A DNA stretch of 64,000 nt from Candidatus Borkfalkia ceftriaxoniphila (lineage in GTDB: Bacteria; Bacillota; Clostridia; Christensenellales; Borkfalkiaceae): contig NZ_SDOZ01000002.1 in assembly GCF_004134775.1 (NCBI RefSeq), positions 491,740 to 555,739 of the forward strand, given 5' to 3'. Positions within the stretch are counted from its first letter, which is position 1. The number at the start of each line of letters is the position of its first letter. A program made the position numbers and the translations under genes. A model generated the notes under the pieces. The model was given only the letters and a program-made list of their open reading frames with translations. It was not told where the DNA came from and ran no database searches. Shown here in pieces: positions 17,136 through 26,258 of the stretch.

Positions 17136-17357
17136 TTACGATTTACTGCGCCAGGTGATCCTGCCTTTGGTCAGATCGTACGGGCTCATTTCCAGCTTTA
17201 CGGTGTCGCCTTCGATGATACGGATGTAGTTCATACGAAGTTTTCCCGAAATATACGCCGTGATAATGTGACCGTTGGAAAGTTGTACTTTGAACGTTGC
17301 GTTCGGAAGTGCTTCCACGATTTTGCCCTCGGCTTCGATTACGTCGTCTTTGGACAT
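17136..17357 (-). CDS. infA: Translation initiation factor IF-1
   Basis: The protein is 73 aa. '[20 protein letters not shown]', '[20 protein letters not shown]' and '[20 protein letters not shown]' match the single OB fold of IF-1, which occupies the ribosomal A site during initiation. It is encoded between the KOW gene and rpmJ in the standard order. Confidence 0.97.
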   Translation of the reverse strand: MSKDDVIEAEGKIVEALPNATFKVQLSNGHIITAYISGKLRMNYIRIIEGDTVKLEMSPYDLTKGRITWRSKS

Positions 17358-17370
17358 AATATTCCCTCCG

Positions 17371-17655
17371 CTAAATATTGTTTTCGCCGCCCGTTTTCAA
17401 TCGTTTGAGCGCGGCTCTGATCTCGCTGTTCGCATCCTTGCCTTCGCCCGCTCTCTTTACGATCTCGGGGAAAAAGAACGGCATCAGCCTGACGTGCTTG
17501 CTGTTTTTATGTTTGGGGTTGGATAGTTTCCTGTATTTCCCGTCCGCCAAAGAAAGCCTTTCGCCTTCCGCCGCGACGATGATATACAGTCTCCCCTTGT
17601 CTCTGCCGGAAAGGCTCTCGGCCGCTCCGCCTATGACAGGGTCTTTTACTTTCAT
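17371..17655 (-). CDS. KOW-domain RNA-binding protein (L14e-like)
   Basis: The protein is 94 aa. The opening '[20 protein letters not shown]' carries the KOW pattern (S-x-x-G-R-D-x-G) also found in eukaryotic/archaeal L14e-type proteins; '[15 protein letters not shown]' follows. Clostridia commonly carry such a gene between map and infA, exactly as here. It probably binds rRNA or an mRNA, but the precise role is not known to me. It lies 13 bases before infA. Confidence 0.8.
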   Translation of the reverse strand: MKVKDPVIGGAAESLSGRDKGRLYIIVAAEGERLSLADGKYRKLSNPKHKNSKHVRLMPFFFPEIVKRAGEGKDANSEIRAALKRLKTGGENNI

Positions 17656-17677
17656 GTGCGTTCTCCCGTTTGTCCGG

Positions 17678-18421
17678 CTATAACGTGAGAATCTCCACGC
17701 CGTCCTCCCGGATCACTACCGTGTTTTCGTAGTGTGCCGAAGGCTGTTTGTCGCGCGTTTCCACCGTCCAGCCGTCGGAAAGAAAATCCACCTGATAGCC
17801 GCCCATGTTGATCATGGGTTCGATGCAGAGCACCGTGCCCGCCTTTAACCGTACGCCCGTGCCCGCTTTCCCGAAATTGGGAACGGCCGGATCTTCGTGC
17901 ATTTCTTTGCCGATCCCGTGTCCTACGAGCGCGCGCACCACCGAATATCCGTTGGACTCGGCGTGCTTTTGCACCGCCGCGCCGATATCGTAGAGCGGCG
18001 TGCCCGCTTTCAGGTTTTCGACCGCCTTGAAAAAACACTCTTCGGTCACGCGGACCAGACGGCGCTTTTCCTCGCTGACGTCGCCGACCAGAAAGGTACG
18101 CGCAGCGTCGGCGTGATATCCGTTTTTATACGCGCAGAAATCGAGACTGACGATATCCCCGTCGCGGATGATCCGCTCCCCGGGAATGCCGTGCACGACC
18201 TGTTCGTTGACGGAAACGCAGACGGACGCGGGATAGCCGCAGTACCCGAGGCACGAAGGGATCGCGCCCCGCGAGCGGATATAGTCGTCCGCGAGCGCGT
18301 TCACATCCGCCGTCGTCATGCCCGCTTTCAGTTGGTTTCCCAGATAATCGAGCGCGTCGCGCATGATGCGGCAGGGTTCGCGCATCAGATCGATCTCTTG
18401 TTCCGTTTTGACGAAAATCAT
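17678..18421 (-). CDS. map: Methionine aminopeptidase, type I
   Basis: The protein is 247 aa. It has the pita-bread fold with metal ligands in 'GDIVSLDFCAYKNGYHADAA' (Asp, Asp), 'RALVGHGIGKEMHEDPAVPN' (His), 'TVLCIEPMINMG' (Glu) and 'YENTVVIREDG' (Glu). No N-terminal zinc finger is present. It removes the initiator methionine from new proteins. It is encoded after adk, as usual in the spc operon. Confidence 0.96.
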   Translation of the reverse strand: MIFVKTEQEIDLMREPCRIMRDALDYLGNQLKAGMTTADVNALADDYIRSRGAIPSCLGYCGYPASVCVSVNEQVVHGIPGERIIRDGDIVSLDFCAYKNGYHADAARTFLVGDVSEEKRRLVRVTEECFFKAVENLKAGTPLYDIGAAVQKHAESNGYSVVRALVGHGIGKEMHEDPAVPNFGKAGTGVRLKAGTVLCIEPMINMGGYQVDFLSDGWTVETRDKQPSAHYENTVVIREDGVEILTL

Positions 18422-18433
18422 GACCGTTACCGC

Positions 18434-19054
18434 TTATTTCAGCGCGGCGACGATTCTGGCGAAAACTTCGTCGATGGCGCCGACGCCGTCGATATTCAAA
18501 AGAACGTTCCGCTCGGAATAATACGCGATGAGCGGCGCGGTCTGTTCGCTGTACACTTTCAGACGATTGCCCACCGTTTCCTCGTTGTCGTCCTTTCTCT
18601 GATACAGTTCGCCGCCGCAGCGTTCGCAAACCGTCTTGCCGCCGAGAAAATCCACGTGGTAACTTTCGCCGCAATCCTTGCAGACGCGCCTGCCGCACAG
18701 ACGCGCCATCAGAAGGGACAGATCGACGTCGATATTCAGCACTGCGTCCGCTTTGGAGAAACTTTCCAGCGTTTCCGCCTGAAAGAGATTGCGGGGAAAT
18801 CCGTCCAGAAGATATCCGTTTTTACAGTCGTCCGCTTCCAGCCTGCCCTTTACGATCTCGCACGTCACCTCATCGGGGACGAGTTTACCGTTGTCCGTAT
18901 AGGATTTCGCGAGAAGACCTACGGGCGTCTGCCTTTTGATGTTATCACGGAAGATATCCCCCGTGGAAATGTGGGGCAAACGGTATTTTTCCGAAATTTT
19001 CGTAGCCTGTGTGCCCTTTCCCGCGCCGGGTGCGCCGAGAAGAATGATGTTCAT
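18434..19054 (-). CDS. adk: Adenylate kinase, zinc-lid form
   Basis: The protein is 206 aa. The P-loop is 'LLGAPGAGKGTQATKI', the AMP-binding part reads 'ISTGDIFRDNIK', and 'GFPRNLFQAETLE' follows. The lid (about residues 125-155) has four cysteines, 'CKDCGESYH' and 'CERCGGELYQRKDDNEETV', so it binds zinc as in other Gram-positive bacteria. The enzyme balances ATP, ADP and AMP. The gene sits 62 bases after secY; that gap holds a perfect stem-loop. Confidence 0.96.
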   Translation of the reverse strand: MNIILLGAPGAGKGTQATKISEKYRLPHISTGDIFRDNIKRQTPVGLLAKSYTDNGKLVPDEVTCEIVKGRLEADDCKNGYLLDGFPRNLFQAETLESFSKADAVLNIDVDLSLLMARLCGRRVCKDCGESYHVDFLGGKTVCERCGGELYQRKDDNEETVGNRLKVYSEQTAPLIAYYSERNVLLNIDGVGAIDEVFARIVAALK

Positions 19055-19079
19055 ACCGCCTCCGAATGGAATTTAAGTC

Positions 19080-19105
19080 CCGCACGCGGCGCTGTCCGCG
19101 TGCGG
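19080..19105 (-). other. Stem-loop between secY and adk
   Basis: A perfect 10-bp GC-rich stem (19080-19089 with 19096-19105) closes a six-base loop just after the secY stop. It has no T run on either side, so it is more likely an RNA-processing or stability element than a terminator. Confidence 0.6.
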
Positions 19106-19116
19106 AAAGTCATATT

Positions 19117-20430
19117 TTACTTCAAGAACCCTTTGTAGTTCTTCATCATCAACTGCGATTGCAGTTGTTTGTCGAATTCCAGCGCGACGGATACCACGAT
19201 GAGGATACCTGTCGTTGAGAATACGTTTACGAGGTCCTGGCTCGCAAAGAAACTGACGACGAACGAGGGTACGAAAGCGACCAGCGAAAGGAAGATCGCG
19301 CCGAATAACGTGATGCGGTTGGATATCTTTTTCAGATAGTCCGCAGTCGGTTTTCCGGGACGGATGCCAGGGATGAACCCGCCGTTTTGCTGGATGCTCT
19401 TGGAAATGTCTTCGGGATTGAATTGCAACTGCGCATAGAAGAAGGAAAACGCGAATATGAGCAGGCAAAGAATGATGACGTACAGCCAACTGAGCGTGCC
19501 GCCCGAACCGCTGATGTTCGCCTGATACCACTTATAGGAGCCGCTGTCGGGCCAGAACAAGCCCATGATGAGGTCGGGGAAGGAAATGATCGCGAACGCG
19601 AAGATGAGGGGCATAACGCCGCTTCCCGAGATCTTGATGGGGATGACCGTGGACTGGCCGCCGTACATTTTACGGCCCTTGACCTGCTTCGCGTACTGCA
19701 CGGGGATACGGCGTTCCGCCAGATCTACCGTGACGATGAGCGTGAAGATGATGACCGTGAGGGCGCAGAAAATGATGACCTGCAAAATGGGGTCGAAATC
19801 GAACGTCGCGCCGAATGCACTGGAAACTTTATTGATGATCGCGGTGCCTGCCGAAGAAACGATACCGATGAAGATGATCATGGAGATACCGTTGCCGACG
19901 CCGTATTCGGTGATGCGCTCGCCCAGCCACATCGTGATCGACGCGCCCGCCGTGTAGACGATGACCATAAAGACGTAGGCGAGCCATTGCTGATCGAAGA
20001 AGTATTCGCTTTTGATCGCGTTCTGCTGCGAGCCGAAGTTGATGATGATGCCGATAGCCTGCACGATAGCCAGAAGCAGCGTGAGGTAACGGGTATATTG
20101 GGAAATCTTTTTCTTGCCGTCTTCGCCCTGTTTGGACAGCCGTTCGAGCGCGGGGATACCCACGCAGAGCAACTGCATGATAATGGACGCGTTGATGTAC
20201 GGCCCGATGCCGAGCGCGAAGAGCGTACCGCTGGAAAGCGCGCCGCCCGTGACGCTGTTCATAAGATTCAAAAAGTTATTGTTCGTGACCGCGTCGGAAA
20301 AAAGAGCGCTGTCCAGTCCCGGAACGGGAATGTAGCAGCCGATTCGGTAAACGAGCAAAATCAGCAAGGTGATGAAGATCTTTTTTCTGATTTCTTTTAC
20401 TTTAAAAGCGTTTTTTAAAGTTTCGAACAT
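19117..20430 (-). CDS. secY: Preprotein translocase subunit SecY
   Basis: The protein is 437 aa with ten membrane helices, the usual size. 'LLVYRIGCYIPVPGLD' opens helix 1; the plug and 'ALGIGPYINASIIMQLLCV' follow; 'YAKQVKGRKMYGGQSTVIPIK' marks the cytoplasmic loop contacting SecA; 'NGGFIPGIRPGKPTADYL' is the late conserved loop. It forms the protein-conducting channel with SecE and SecG. The 77-base gap from rplO contains two short GC hairpins (around 20457-20477 and 20486-20502), so the transcript is structured here. Confidence 0.97.
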   Translation of the reverse strand: MFETLKNAFKVKEIRKKIFITLLILLVYRIGCYIPVPGLDSALFSDAVTNNNFLNLMNSVTGGALSSGTLFALGIGPYINASIIMQLLCVGIPALERLSKQGEDGKKKISQYTRYLTLLLAIVQAIGIIINFGSQQNAIKSEYFFDQQWLAYVFMVIVYTAGASITMWLGERITEYGVGNGISMIIFIGIVSSAGTAIINKVSSAFGATFDFDPILQVIIFCALTVIIFTLIVTVDLAERRIPVQYAKQVKGRKMYGGQSTVIPIKISGSGVMPLIFAFAIISFPDLIMGLFWPDSGSYKWYQANISGSGGTLSWLYVIILCLLIFAFSFFYAQLQFNPEDISKSIQQNGGFIPGIRPGKPTADYLKKISNRITLFGAIFLSLVAFVPSFVVSFFASQDLVNVFSTTGILIVVSVALEFDKQLQSQLMMKNYKGFLK

Positions 20431-20507
20431 CTTGTCCTCCCTAATTTGGGTATCAAAGCCTTAATCGTGGTAAGGCTACCGTTTCCGCGCCCGCGGGGCG
20501 CAGAAGA

Positions 20508-20954
20508 TCAAAGGGTTTCCGCCTTACCGCCCGCCTTCTCGATCGCTTCCTTTGCGGAGGCGGAGAATTTAGCCGCTTTCACGGTGATCGCCGCGCCGAG
20601 TTCGCCCGAACCGAGAACTTTGAGACCGCAGTTATCTTTCACCTGTTTGGCGAGTTTGTTCGCCATTACGTATTCGTAATCGACGACGGTGCCTGCCTCT
20701 ACCGACGCGAGCGCGCCGAGGTTGATGATCACGTATTCTTTTTTAAACCGGTTATTGAAGCCGCGTTTGGGAAGTCTTCTGTGGATGGGGGTCTGACCGC
20801 CTTCGAAGCCGGGCCTTACGCCGCCGCCCGAACGCGCCCACTGACCTTTATGTCCCTTGCCGCTCGTCTTGCCCAAGCCGGATCCGATACCTCTGCCCAA
20901 TCTCTTTGCGGGGGTATTGGAACCGATTGCGGGTTGTATCGTATCTATTCTCAT
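20508..20954 (-). CDS. rplO: 50S ribosomal protein L15
   Basis: The protein is 148 aa. The Gly-rich N-terminus 'RLGRGIGSGLGKTSGKGHKG' and 'GFEGGQTPIHRRLPKRGF' identify L15, a late assembly protein of the 50S subunit. It starts nine bases after the rpmD stop. Confidence 0.97.
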   Translation of the reverse strand: MRIDTIQPAIGSNTPAKRLGRGIGSGLGKTSGKGHKGQWARSGGGVRPGFEGGQTPIHRRLPKRGFNNRFKKEYVIINLGALASVEAGTVVDYEYVMANKLAKQVKDNCGLKVLGSGELGAAITVKAAKFSASAKEAIEKAGGKAETL

Positions 20955-20963
20955 AATGACTCC

Positions 20964-21143
20964 TTACACTTCTTCGACTTTCACGAGATGCGCCACTTTT
21001 TTGATCTGTCCCTGAAAAGCGGGGGTGTTCTCGTGTATTTTAAAGGAACGTATTTTTTTGAGCCCCAGCGCCGCGATCGTGCCTTTCACGCTTTCGGTGC
21101 TGCCGATGGTGCTCTTTACCAATGTAACTTTCACTTGTGCCAT
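20964..21143 (-). CDS. rpmD: 50S ribosomal protein L30
   Basis: This 59-codon gene starts at ATG 21143 (minus strand) and ends at TAA 20964-20966. It reads 'MAQVKVTLVKSTIGSTESVK', then a G-T-I-A-A-L-G-L-K-K-I segment and 'AHLVKVEEV' at the end: the ferredoxin-like fold and the 'K-S-x-I-G ... L-G-L-x-K' signature of L30. GGAGG lies nine bases upstream. It sits between rpsE and rplO, its standard place. Confidence 0.96.
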   Translation of the reverse strand: MAQVKVTLVKSTIGSTESVKGTIAALGLKKIRSFKIHENTPAFQGQIKKVAHLVKVEEV

Positions 21144-21156
21144 GAAAAATACCTCC

Positions 21157-21678
21157 TTAACCCAGGATCTCTTCGGGCGTCTTGCCGCGGAGCGCGGCGA
21201 TCTGCTCGACCGTTTTCAGATCCGCAAGGCCCGCGATGGTAGCCTTGACGCAGTTGATGGGGTTCTGCGTGCCGTGAGATTTCGTACGGATGTCTTTGAT
21301 CCCGCAGGCTTCCATGACGGCGCGGACGGGGCCGCCCGCGATCACGCCGGTACCTTCGGCGGCAGGCATCATGTAAACGGCGCCCCTGCCGAACTTGCCC
21401 AGCACTTCGTGAGGAATGCTCGCAGCGACCATGGGAACGGCGATCATGTTTCTTTTCGCCTGCGCGGTCGCCTTTTCGATGGCTTCGGGAACTTCGTTCG
21501 CTTTTCCCGAGCCCACGCCGACTTTGCCTTTGCCGTCGCCGACAACGACCAACGCCGCGAAACGCATATTTCTTCCGCCCTTTACGACTTTGGTAACGCG
21601 GTTGACTTGAATGAGTTTTTTGATCAGCCCGTCGTTCTCTTCCTGTCTTCTCTGAGGTCTGTTATTATCTCTTGCCAT
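21157..21678 (-). CDS. rpsE: 30S ribosomal protein S5
   Basis: The protein is 173 aa. '[20 protein letters not shown]', '[20 protein letters not shown]' and '[17 protein letters not shown]' are the S5 double-stranded RNA-binding and C-terminal domains. S5 affects decoding accuracy and is the target of spectinomycin resistance changes; none can be judged here. It lies in the spc operon between rplR and rpmD. Confidence 0.97.
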   Translation of the reverse strand: MARDNNRPQRRQEENDGLIKKLIQVNRVTKVVKGGRNMRFAALVVVGDGKGKVGVGSGKANEVPEAIEKATAQAKRNMIAVPMVAASIPHEVLGKFGRGAVYMMPAAEGTGVIAGGPVRAVMEACGIKDIRTKSHGTQNPINCVKATIAGLADLKTVEQIAALRGKTPEEILG

Positions 21679-21694
21679 TTAACTGTACTCCTAA

Positions 21695-22063
21695 TCAGAA
21701 TTTAAGTCCGGCTTCTCTGGCGCCGTCGGCAACACTCTTCACGCGTCCCGTGTAGATGTATCCGCCCCTGTCGAAAACGACTTCGGAAACGCCCGCTTCC
21801 AACGCCTTTTTTGCGGCGGTCATGCCTACGACTTTGGCGGCGTCCGTCTTGTTCATGTCTTTGATCTGCTCTTTCACAGCCTTTTCCATGGTAGACGCGC
21901 TGATCAGCGTTACGCCCTTTACGTCGTCGATCACCTGAACGTAAATGTGATTCAGACTTCTGTATACGTTGAACCGAGGACGTTCGGAAGTACCGAACAC
22001 CTTTTTACGGACACGCGCGTGTCTTTGCAGTCTGTCTGCGTTTTTATCTAATTTAGAAATCAT
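21695..22063 (-). CDS. rplR: 50S ribosomal protein L18
   Basis: The protein is 122 aa. '[20 protein letters not shown]', '[14 protein letters not shown]' and the end '[20 protein letters not shown]' fit L18, which binds 5S rRNA with L5. It lies between rplF and rpsE with gaps of 13 and 16 bases. Confidence 0.97.
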   Translation of the reverse strand: MISKLDKNADRLQRHARVRKKVFGTSERPRFNVYRSLNHIYVQVIDDVKGVTLISASTMEKAVKEQIKDMNKTDAAKVVGMTAAKKALEAGVSEVVFDRGGYIYTGRVKSVADGAREAGLKF

Positions 22064-22076
22064 ATTTTACGCTCCT

Positions 22077-22616
22077 TTACTTGCCCGCCGTCTTTCCTTC
22101 CTTACGTTCGATCACTTCGTCCTTATAGCGGATTCCGTAGCCGTGGTAAGGCTCGGGCTCTCTGATAGCCCTGATATTCGCGGCGATCTGACCTACTTTC
22201 ACCTTATCGATACCCGAAACGGTGATCTCGGTCTGGGTAGGGCAATCCAGTTTGATGCCCTCGACTTCCGCAAACTCGATGGGATGCGAATACCCGACGT
22301 TGAGCACGACTTTATTGCCCTGTTTGGCAACTTTGTAGCCGACGCCGTTGATGACGAGCCCCTTGGTGTAGCCCGCCGTCACGCCGTTGACCATATTCTG
22401 CAACAGCGCTCTGTACAAACCGTGTTTCGCTCTCAGTTCTTTGCTGTCGTCCGCTCTCGAAACGGTCGCGTGACCTGCCTCGATGCTGACGGTAATTTTG
22501 GGATCGATTTCCTGCGTGAGCGCGCCCTTGGGGCCCTTGACGGCGAGGACGTTATCCTTGACTTCGACCGTGACGCCCGCGGGAATCGCTACGGGAGCTC
22601 TTCCTACTCTCGACAT
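22077..22616 (-). CDS. rplF: 50S ribosomal protein L6
   Basis: The protein is 179 aa. 'MSRVGRAPVAIPAGVTVEV', 'NMVNGVTAGYTKGLVINGVGY' and the C-terminal 'IREPEPYHGYGIRYKDEVIE' with a 'RKEGKTAGK' end are typical L6. It sits near the sarcin-ricin loop of 23S rRNA, where elongation factors bind. Confidence 0.97.
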   Translation of the reverse strand: MSRVGRAPVAIPAGVTVEVKDNVLAVKGPKGALTQEIDPKITVSIEAGHATVSRADDSKELRAKHGLYRALLQNMVNGVTAGYTKGLVINGVGYKVAKQGNKVVLNVGYSHPIEFAEVEGIKLDCPTQTEITVSGIDKVKVGQIAANIRAIREPEPYHGYGIRYKDEVIERKEGKTAGK

Positions 22617-22628
22617 AAGCCTGCCTCC

Positions 22629-23021
22629 TTACCAGATGAAGCAGAGCACTTCGCCGCCCACGTTGGCAGCCTTCGCCTGCTTATCTGTCATGATTCCCTT
22701 GGAAGTGGAAACGATAGCGGTTCCTAAGCCTCCCAACACTTTGGGCATTTTTTCCGCGCCGGAATAATGTCTCAGGCCGGGTTTGGATACCCTTTTAAGG
22801 CCCGAAATGACCGACTTGTTGCCCTCGCTGTATTTCAAAGTGATGACGATTTTCCCCGAAAGGTTATCGTCTACGTATTTTACGTCTTTCACGTATCCCT
22901 CTTTGAGAAGGATGTCCGCGATCGCCCGCTTCATGTTGGAGCCGGGCATTTCCACCGTTTCGTGTTTCGCGGTGAGCGCGTTTCTGATTCTTGTGAGCAT
23001 ATCTGCAATCGGATCTGTCAT
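22629..23021 (-). CDS. rpsH: 30S ribosomal protein S8
   Basis: The protein is 130 aa. '[20 protein letters not shown]' at the start and '[20 protein letters not shown]' with the end '[11 protein letters not shown]' are diagnostic for S8. S8 is a primary 16S rRNA binder and is known in other bacteria to repress its own operon; no such site was checked here. Confidence 0.97.
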   Translation of the reverse strand: MTDPIADMLTRIRNALTAKHETVEMPGSNMKRAIADILLKEGYVKDVKYVDDNLSGKIVITLKYSEGNKSVISGLKRVSKPGLRHYSGAEKMPKVLGGLGTAIVSTSKGIMTDKQAKAANVGGEVLCFIW

Positions 23022-23032
23022 GATGTGCCTCC

Positions 23033-23218
23033 TTACCAGCTCGCCTTTTTAACGCCGGGGATCTGACCCTTGTACGCTAAATTGCGGAAACATATACGGC
23101 AGATCCCATACTTGCGGAGTACCGCGTGGGGACGGCCGCAGATGCTGCATCTCGTATATGCGCGCGAAGAGAATTTGGGCGTTCTCTGCTGTTTGTTGAT
23201 CATTGATTTTTTAGCCAT
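23033..23218 (-). CDS. rpsN: 30S ribosomal protein S14, zinc form
   Basis: The protein is 61 aa, the short type. '[20 protein letters not shown]' and '[19 protein letters not shown]' give the two Cys pairs of the zinc form, usual in Bacillota. It is a head protein of the 30S subunit. It lies between rplE and rpsH in the standard order. Confidence 0.97.
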   Translation of the reverse strand: MAKKSMINKQQRTPKFSSRAYTRCSICGRPHAVLRKYGICRICFRNLAYKGQIPGVKKASW

Positions 23219-23231
23219 GTTCTCGTTCTCC

Positions 23232-23789
23232 TTATTTCTTGAAGGGCATACCCATTGCCCCGAGAAGTTCTCTCGCCTCTTCGTCCGTCTTGGCGGTCGT
23301 CACGAAGCAGATATCGAACCCGCGGATCTTTTCTACCTGATCGTAGGAGATCTCGGGGAAGATGAGCTGCTCTTTGACGCCGCAGGCATAGTTGCCTCTG
23401 CCGTCGAAGGAGTTCGGATTCACGCCGCGGAAATCTCTCACTCTGGGGAGCGCGATGGAAACGAATTTATCGTAGAACTCGTACATTCTGTCGGAACGGA
23501 GCGTGACTTTCAAACCGATGTTCATGCCCTCTCTGACCTTGAAGTTCGCAACCGATTTTGTCGCCTTGGTGATCACGGGTTTCTGTCCCGCGATGGTTTT
23601 CAGTTCGTCATGCGCGAGTTGAACGCTCTTCGCGTTGTCTTTCACGTCGCCGAGGCCCGAATTGATGACGATTTTCACGAGTTTGGGAACTTCGTTCACA
23701 TTTTTATAGTTGAACTTTTTGACAAGATAAGGCACTACTTCTTTTTCGTAGTTCTCCTTGACTCTGTTCTTATAAACTTTTTCTGCCAT
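23232..23789 (-). CDS. rplE: 50S ribosomal protein L5
   Basis: The protein is 185 aa. '[20 protein letters not shown]', '[21 protein letters not shown]' and '[18 protein letters not shown]' are L5 signatures. It brings 5S rRNA into the central protuberance together with L18. It lies 19 bases after rplX. Confidence 0.97.
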   Translation of the reverse strand: MAEKVYKNRVKENYEKEVVPYLVKKFNYKNVNEVPKLVKIVINSGLGDVKDNAKSVQLAHDELKTIAGQKPVITKATKSVANFKVREGMNIGLKVTLRSDRMYEFYDKFVSIALPRVRDFRGVNPNSFDGRGNYACGVKEQLIFPEISYDQVEKIRGFDICFVTTAKTDEEARELLGAMGMPFKK

Positions 23790-23808
23790 TTACGTTATCC
23801 TCCGCTCC

Positions 23809-24240
23809 TCAATCCTTGTTCTCTTCGGAAACCGTCTCTTCTTTCTTGGCGGTTCTCTTTCTGGTTCTCTTCTTGGGAGCTTCCTCGGTCTTGGCGGCTG
23901 CTTTCGCCTGCTTTTTATACGTCTTGTCGAGCACGGAGCCGCACTTGCACACTCTGACTTTTTTCATTTTTCCGTCCACTTCGAGCATGGTGTGCTTCAC
24001 GCGCGTCGCCTTGCCGCACTTATCGCAGACGACCATCACGTTGGAAACGTCGATGGCGCCCTCTCTCTCGACAATGGAACTCACTTCCGTGGCTTTTCTC
24101 GCCTTTTTATGCTTTTTCTGGAGGTTCACGCCCTGCACCGTAACTCTGCCCGCTTTGGGAGAAGTGGAAACGACCTTGCCGATCTTGCCCTTATCCTTGC
24201 CGGCGATCACCAGTACGTTATCGTTTAATTTTACGTTCAT
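23809..24240 (-). CDS. rplX: 50S ribosomal protein L24, C-terminally extended
   Basis: The protein is 143 aa, against about 100-105 in most bacteria. The KOW core is at the N-terminus ('VLVIAGKDKGKIGKVVSTSP', 'VTVQGVNLQKKHKKA'), followed by a Cys-x-x-Cys pair (C-D-K-C-G-K) and a C-x-C with 'KCGSVLDKTYKK'. The last 35 residues are a low-complexity Lys/Arg/Ala/Glu tail beyond the normal end. L24 starts 50S assembly at the 5' end of 23S rRNA. The tail's role is unknown. Confidence 0.96.
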   Translation of the reverse strand: MNVKLNDNVLVIAGKDKGKIGKVVSTSPKAGRVTVQGVNLQKKHKKARKATEVSSIVEREGAIDVSNVMVVCDKCGKATRVKHTMLEVDGKMKKVRVCKCGSVLDKTYKKQAKAAAKTEEAPKKRTRKRTAKKEETVSEENKD

Positions 24241-24250
24241 GATGTCCTCC

Positions 24251-24619
24251 TTACAGCACTTCGGGAGCGAGGGAGATGATTCTCATATAGTCTTTCTCTC
24301 TCAATTCCCGCGCGATGGGTCCGAAGATACGGGTCCCTCTCGGCTGTTTCTGATTGTCTATGATAACGGCGGCGTTGTCATCGAATCTGATGTACGTACC
24401 GTCCGCTCTTCTGATGCCTTTGCTGGTTCTGACGATGACCGCTTTGACGACTTCGCCCTTTTTGACGGCGCCGCCGGGAACTGCCGTTTTCACGCTTGCG
24501 ATGACGACGTCGCCGATGTTGCCGCTCTTTCGAAACGATCCGCCCAAAACCCTGATGCACATCAGCTCTTTGGCACCCGAATTGTCTGCCGCTTTAAGCC
24601 TTGTCTGTGGTTGTATCAT
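24251..24619 (-). CDS. rplN: 50S ribosomal protein L14
   Basis: The protein is 122 aa. '[20 protein letters not shown]', '[20 protein letters not shown]' and '[20 protein letters not shown]' are the L14 signatures. It lies between rpsQ and rplX and forms inter-subunit bridges. Confidence 0.97.
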   Translation of the reverse strand: MIQPQTRLKAADNSGAKELMCIRVLGGSFRKSGNIGDVVIASVKTAVPGGAVKKGEVVKAVIVRTSKGIRRADGTYIRFDDNAAVIIDNQKQPRGTRIFGPIARELREKDYMRIISLAPEVL

Positions 24620-24641
24620 TTGGCTTTATCTCCTTATATTA

Positions 24642-24896
24642 TTACTTCGCCTTCTCGATGATTTCGGCAACTCTCCAGCATTTGTCTTTACTGAGTTTTC
24701 TCGTCTCTACGATCCTGACCTTGTCGCCGACGCCGCAATCGTTCGCTTCGTCGTGGGCTTTCACCTTTTTCGTGGTGGTAATGGTCTTTTTATAGAGAGG
24801 ATGTTTTCTTTTATCGACGATGGCAACGACGACCGTCTTATCCATCTTGTCGGACACTACGAGCCCGACTCTTTCTTTTCTTAAATTTCTTTCCAT
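24642..24896 (-). CDS. rpsQ: 30S ribosomal protein S17
   Basis: The protein is 84 aa. '[20 protein letters not shown]', '[20 protein letters not shown]' and '[20 protein letters not shown]' match the OB-fold protein S17, a primary 16S rRNA binder. Confidence 0.97.
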   Translation of the reverse strand: MERNLRKERVGLVVSDKMDKTVVVAIVDKRKHPLYKKTITTTKKVKAHDEANDCGVGDKVRIVETRKLSKDKCWRVAEIIEKAK

Positions 24897-24910
24897 GATT
24901 ACGACCCTTT

Positions 24911-25111
24911 TTAACCCTTCGACTGTAATTCTCTCTCGCGAATGACGGTATTCACCCTCGCGATGTCCTTTTTGACGGATGCGATCGTCATAGGATTGTC
25001 AAGTTGACCCGATGCGTGACGGAAACGAAGGTTGAAAAGTTCGCTTTTCAGTTCGCCGAGTTTGGAACTGAGTTCTTCGTTCGTCATGTTGTGAAGTTCT
25101 TTTCCTTTCAT
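24911..25111 (-). CDS. rpmC: 50S ribosomal protein L29
   Basis: The protein is 66 aa, two long helices. '[20 protein letters not shown]' and '[20 protein letters not shown]' are typical of L29 near the peptide exit tunnel. Its ATG overlaps the rplP stop by one base. Confidence 0.97.
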   Translation of the reverse strand: MKGKELHNMTNEELSSKLGELKSELFNLRFRHASGQLDNPMTIASVKKDIARVNTVIRERELQSKG

Positions 25112-25584
25112 TAACCTTCACCGCCTTCCTTAATAATTTCTTCGCCTTCGGGCATCTCCCCCGTCACGGGATTGACTTGGCCCTTGACCATAAATTTCGT
25201 CTTAATGGGGAGTTTATGTCCCGCAAGGCGCATGGCTTCTCTCGCCACGTCCTCGGGAACGCCCGCCATTTCGAAGAGCACTCTGCCGGGTTTCACCACG
25301 GCGACCCAGTATTCTACGGCGCCTTTACCGGAACCCATACGGGACTCGGCGGGATGGCGCGTGATCGGCTGGTGCGGGAAGATATCGATCCATACCTGTC
25401 CGCCGCGCTTGATGAATCTGGTCATTGCGATACGCGCGGCTTCGATCTGACGGGAAGTGATCCTGGAACCTTCTTCCGCGACCAGCCCGAATTCGCCGTA
25501 CGCGACTTTATTGCCCTTGTGGGCCTTACCGCACACCTTGATGCGGTGCTGTCTTCTTCTTTTCACTCTCTTCGGGATTAACAT
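25111..25584 (-). CDS. rplP: 50S ribosomal protein L16
   Basis: The protein is 157 aa. The start is ATG 25584, overlapping the rpsC stop by one base; the frame continues upstream only inside rpsC. '[20 protein letters not shown]', '[20 protein letters not shown]' and '[20 protein letters not shown]' are L16 signatures. The last ~20 residues are an acidic tail longer than usual. L16 contacts A- and P-site tRNA. Confidence 0.96.
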   Translation of the reverse strand: MLIPKRVKRRRQHRIKVCGKAHKGNKVAYGEFGLVAEEGSRITSRQIEAARIAMTRFIKRGGQVWIDIFPHQPITRHPAESRMGSGKGAVEYWVAVVKPGRVLFEMAGVPEDVAREAMRLAGHKLPIKTKFMVKGQVNPVTGEMPEGEEIIKEGGEG

Positions 25585-26246
25585 TATGCCTCGCCTCCTT
25601 CGTTCGCCTTCACGGCTTTGAGGATTTCGCCCTTGTAGATCCAGACCTTGACGCCGATGGCGCCGAAGGTGGTGTGCGCTTCCGCAAAACCGTAATCGAT
25701 GTCGGCGCGCAGCGTCTGCAAGGGAATGGACCCTTCGTGATACTGCTCGCAACGCGCGATCTCGGCGCCGTCCAATCTGCCGCTGACCATCATTTTAACG
25801 CCCTTCACGCCCGAACGCATGGCGCGGCCGATGGCCTGTTTCATCGCTCTTCTGAAAGACATTCTCTTTTCCAACTGCTGCGCGACGCCTTCCGCGACGA
25901 GTTGCGCGTCGGAATCGGGTTTTCTGACCTCGGTCACGTTGATGACGATATTTTTGCCGTCCGTGATCTTGGAAAGATCCTTTTTGATCACTTCGATCTC
26001 GGAGCCGGCTTTTCCGATCAGAACGCCGGGCCTGCCCGTGAAAACGGTGACGACGATGCGGTTGGCAGCCCTCTCGATGAGGATCTTGCTGATCGCAGCG
26101 CTGTAATATTTGTTTTTAATGAATTTACGGATCTCGTAATCTTCTTTGAGATATTTGCCGAAATCCTTCTTATCGGCATACCATGAAGTATCCCAACCTT
26201 TGATGACGCCGACTCTCAAACCGTGCGGATTAACTTTTTGTCCCAT
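25584..26246 (-). CDS. rpsC: 30S ribosomal protein S3
   Basis: The protein is 220 aa. '[20 protein letters not shown]' opens it, the KH domain contains '[20 protein letters not shown]', and the C-terminal domain has '[20 protein letters not shown]' and '[18 protein letters not shown]'. It lines the mRNA entry channel. Confidence 0.97.
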   Translation of the reverse strand: MGQKVNPHGLRVGVIKGWDTSWYADKKDFGKYLKEDYEIRKFIKNKYYSAAISKILIERAANRIVVTVFTGRPGVLIGKAGSEIEVIKKDLSKITDGKNIVINVTEVRKPDSDAQLVAEGVAQQLEKRMSFRRAMKQAIGRAMRSGVKGVKMMVSGRLDGAEIARCEQYHEGSIPLQTLRADIDYGFAEAHTTFGAIGVKVWIYKGEILKAVKANEGGEA

Positions 26247-26258
26247 TCCGAATTCTCC

